Shown one piece after another: positions 5,380-5,755 of a stretch of DNA of 5,755 nt. Position 1 is the stretch's first letter. Each line of letters begins with the position of its first letter. Source of the stretch: CALGLS01 sp047626155 (GTDB lineage Bacteria; Bacteroidota; Bacteroidia; Chitinophagales; Saprospiraceae); the NCBI GenBank assembly GCA_047626155.1, contig JBLHRR010000231.1:1-5755 (forward strand), read 5' to 3'. Position numbers and translations under genes: made by a program. The notes beneath the pieces were generated by a model. The model had not been told where the DNA came from. It was given only the letters and a program-made list of their open reading frames with translations, and did not search any database.

Positions 5380-5755
5380 ATGTTTCCATTTCGACTAATC
5401 CCCACCATTCTCATTTGCCTACTCAGTTTGTTTTTTATTCCGCAGGCTTACAATCAATGTACTGAAACCGAAGTCATCATCACCACTACAACTGGTCAAT
5501 ACGGTAATGAAATGACTTGGTCATTATATGATGACAACAATGTGGAGGTCGCCAACTTTCCGAGTGGGAACGATTACGAAACTACGGAAATAACCATTTG
5601 TATTCCAGATGGCTGCTATTCTTTAGCGGCCCTGGATAGTTACGGTGACGGATGGAATGGAGGGATCGTTGAAATGCTTTGGAACAATGCTTCTGCCAGT
5701 TTTGGCTTACCAGCAGGCGAAGACTATTATTTTGATTTTGGAATAAATACCACAG
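5380..5755 (+). CDS. Secreted protein with DSYGDGWNGG motif, 3' end beyond window
   Basis: The frame is open from ATG 5380 to the window edge (125 complete codons), so length and C-terminus are unknown. Residues 1-26 form a Sec signal peptide: R5, a hydrophobic core at about 8-20 (IPTILICLLSLFFI), and likely cleavage near Q26-C27. C27 follows AYNQ, which is not a lipobox, so it is not an evident lipoprotein. The mature part is beta-rich and threonine-rich (EVIITTTTGQYGNEMTWSLY). It carries C73 and C79 (TICIPDGC) and then DSYGDGWNGG at 86-95. This aspartate/glycine-rich signature recurs in extracellular proteins of Bacteroidota, often in large modular surface or type IX-secreted proteins, and may bind Ca2+; that role is inference. 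The start is chosen because the signal peptide begins there. It is separated from upstream genes by a terminator. Confidence 0.85.
   Translation, partial: MFPFRLIPTILICLLSLFFIPQAYNQCTETEVIITTTTGQYGNEMTWSLYDDNNVEVANFPSGNDYETTEITICIPDGCYSLAALDSYGDGWNGGIVEMLWNNASASFGLPAGEDYYFDFGINTT

Overview
The window looks like a chromosomal piece of a Bacteroidota genome, probably from the Saprospira/Lewinella side of the phylum. This is inference, based on four observations: promoters with the Bacteroidota -7 element (TAnnTTTG), genes without clear Shine-Dalgarno sequences, a lipoprotein with a short 'LFSC' lipobox, and a secreted protein with a DSYGDGWNGG motif of the kind common in that phylum's surface proteins. 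No rRNA, tRNA or CRISPR array is visible.

Layout. (1) 1-745: a lone lipoprotein of unknown function, with heptamer repeats (CTTCCNN) on both sides; the downstream set forms a long hairpin. (2) 918-3086: the regulatory core. On the minus strand are a response regulator fused to a Crp/Fnr-type sensor and DNA-binding module (918-1970) and an intact two-domain universal stress protein, USP (2082-2918). Facing away from that USP, on the plus strand, a second USP starts at 3086. The gap between the two USP genes carries a perfect 18-bp inverted repeat whose centre is exactly equidistant from the two proposed -7 boxes. (3) 3086-4424, plus strand: the second USP (one frameshift and a lost second domain), an intact two-CBS-domain protein (3668-4114), and a third USP that is heavily decayed. 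(4) about 4462-5011: remnant of an IS5-family insertion sequence with an internally deleted transposase and one recognisable terminal repeat. (5) 5012-5379: no intact gene, but a fossil-like signal-peptide frame and a good intrinsic terminator. (6) 5380 to the window end: the start of a secreted protein that runs off the edge.

How the parts may work together. The regulator, the divergent USPs and the CBS protein look like a small stress or energy-status module. The strongest unusual signal is in the non-coding DNA. All three promoters (regulator, left USP, right USP) share RGAGRTA-N6-TWACTTKS with identical spacing. The 14-bp half-site ATGAYTTTTATTAG occurs in the regulator's own promoter and as both arms of the USP inverted repeat. 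This suggests that one factor, possibly the REC-Crp protein itself, controls all three. The plus-strand side is eroding: damage rises from one frameshift (USP2) to wholesale decay (USP3), next to the dead IS.
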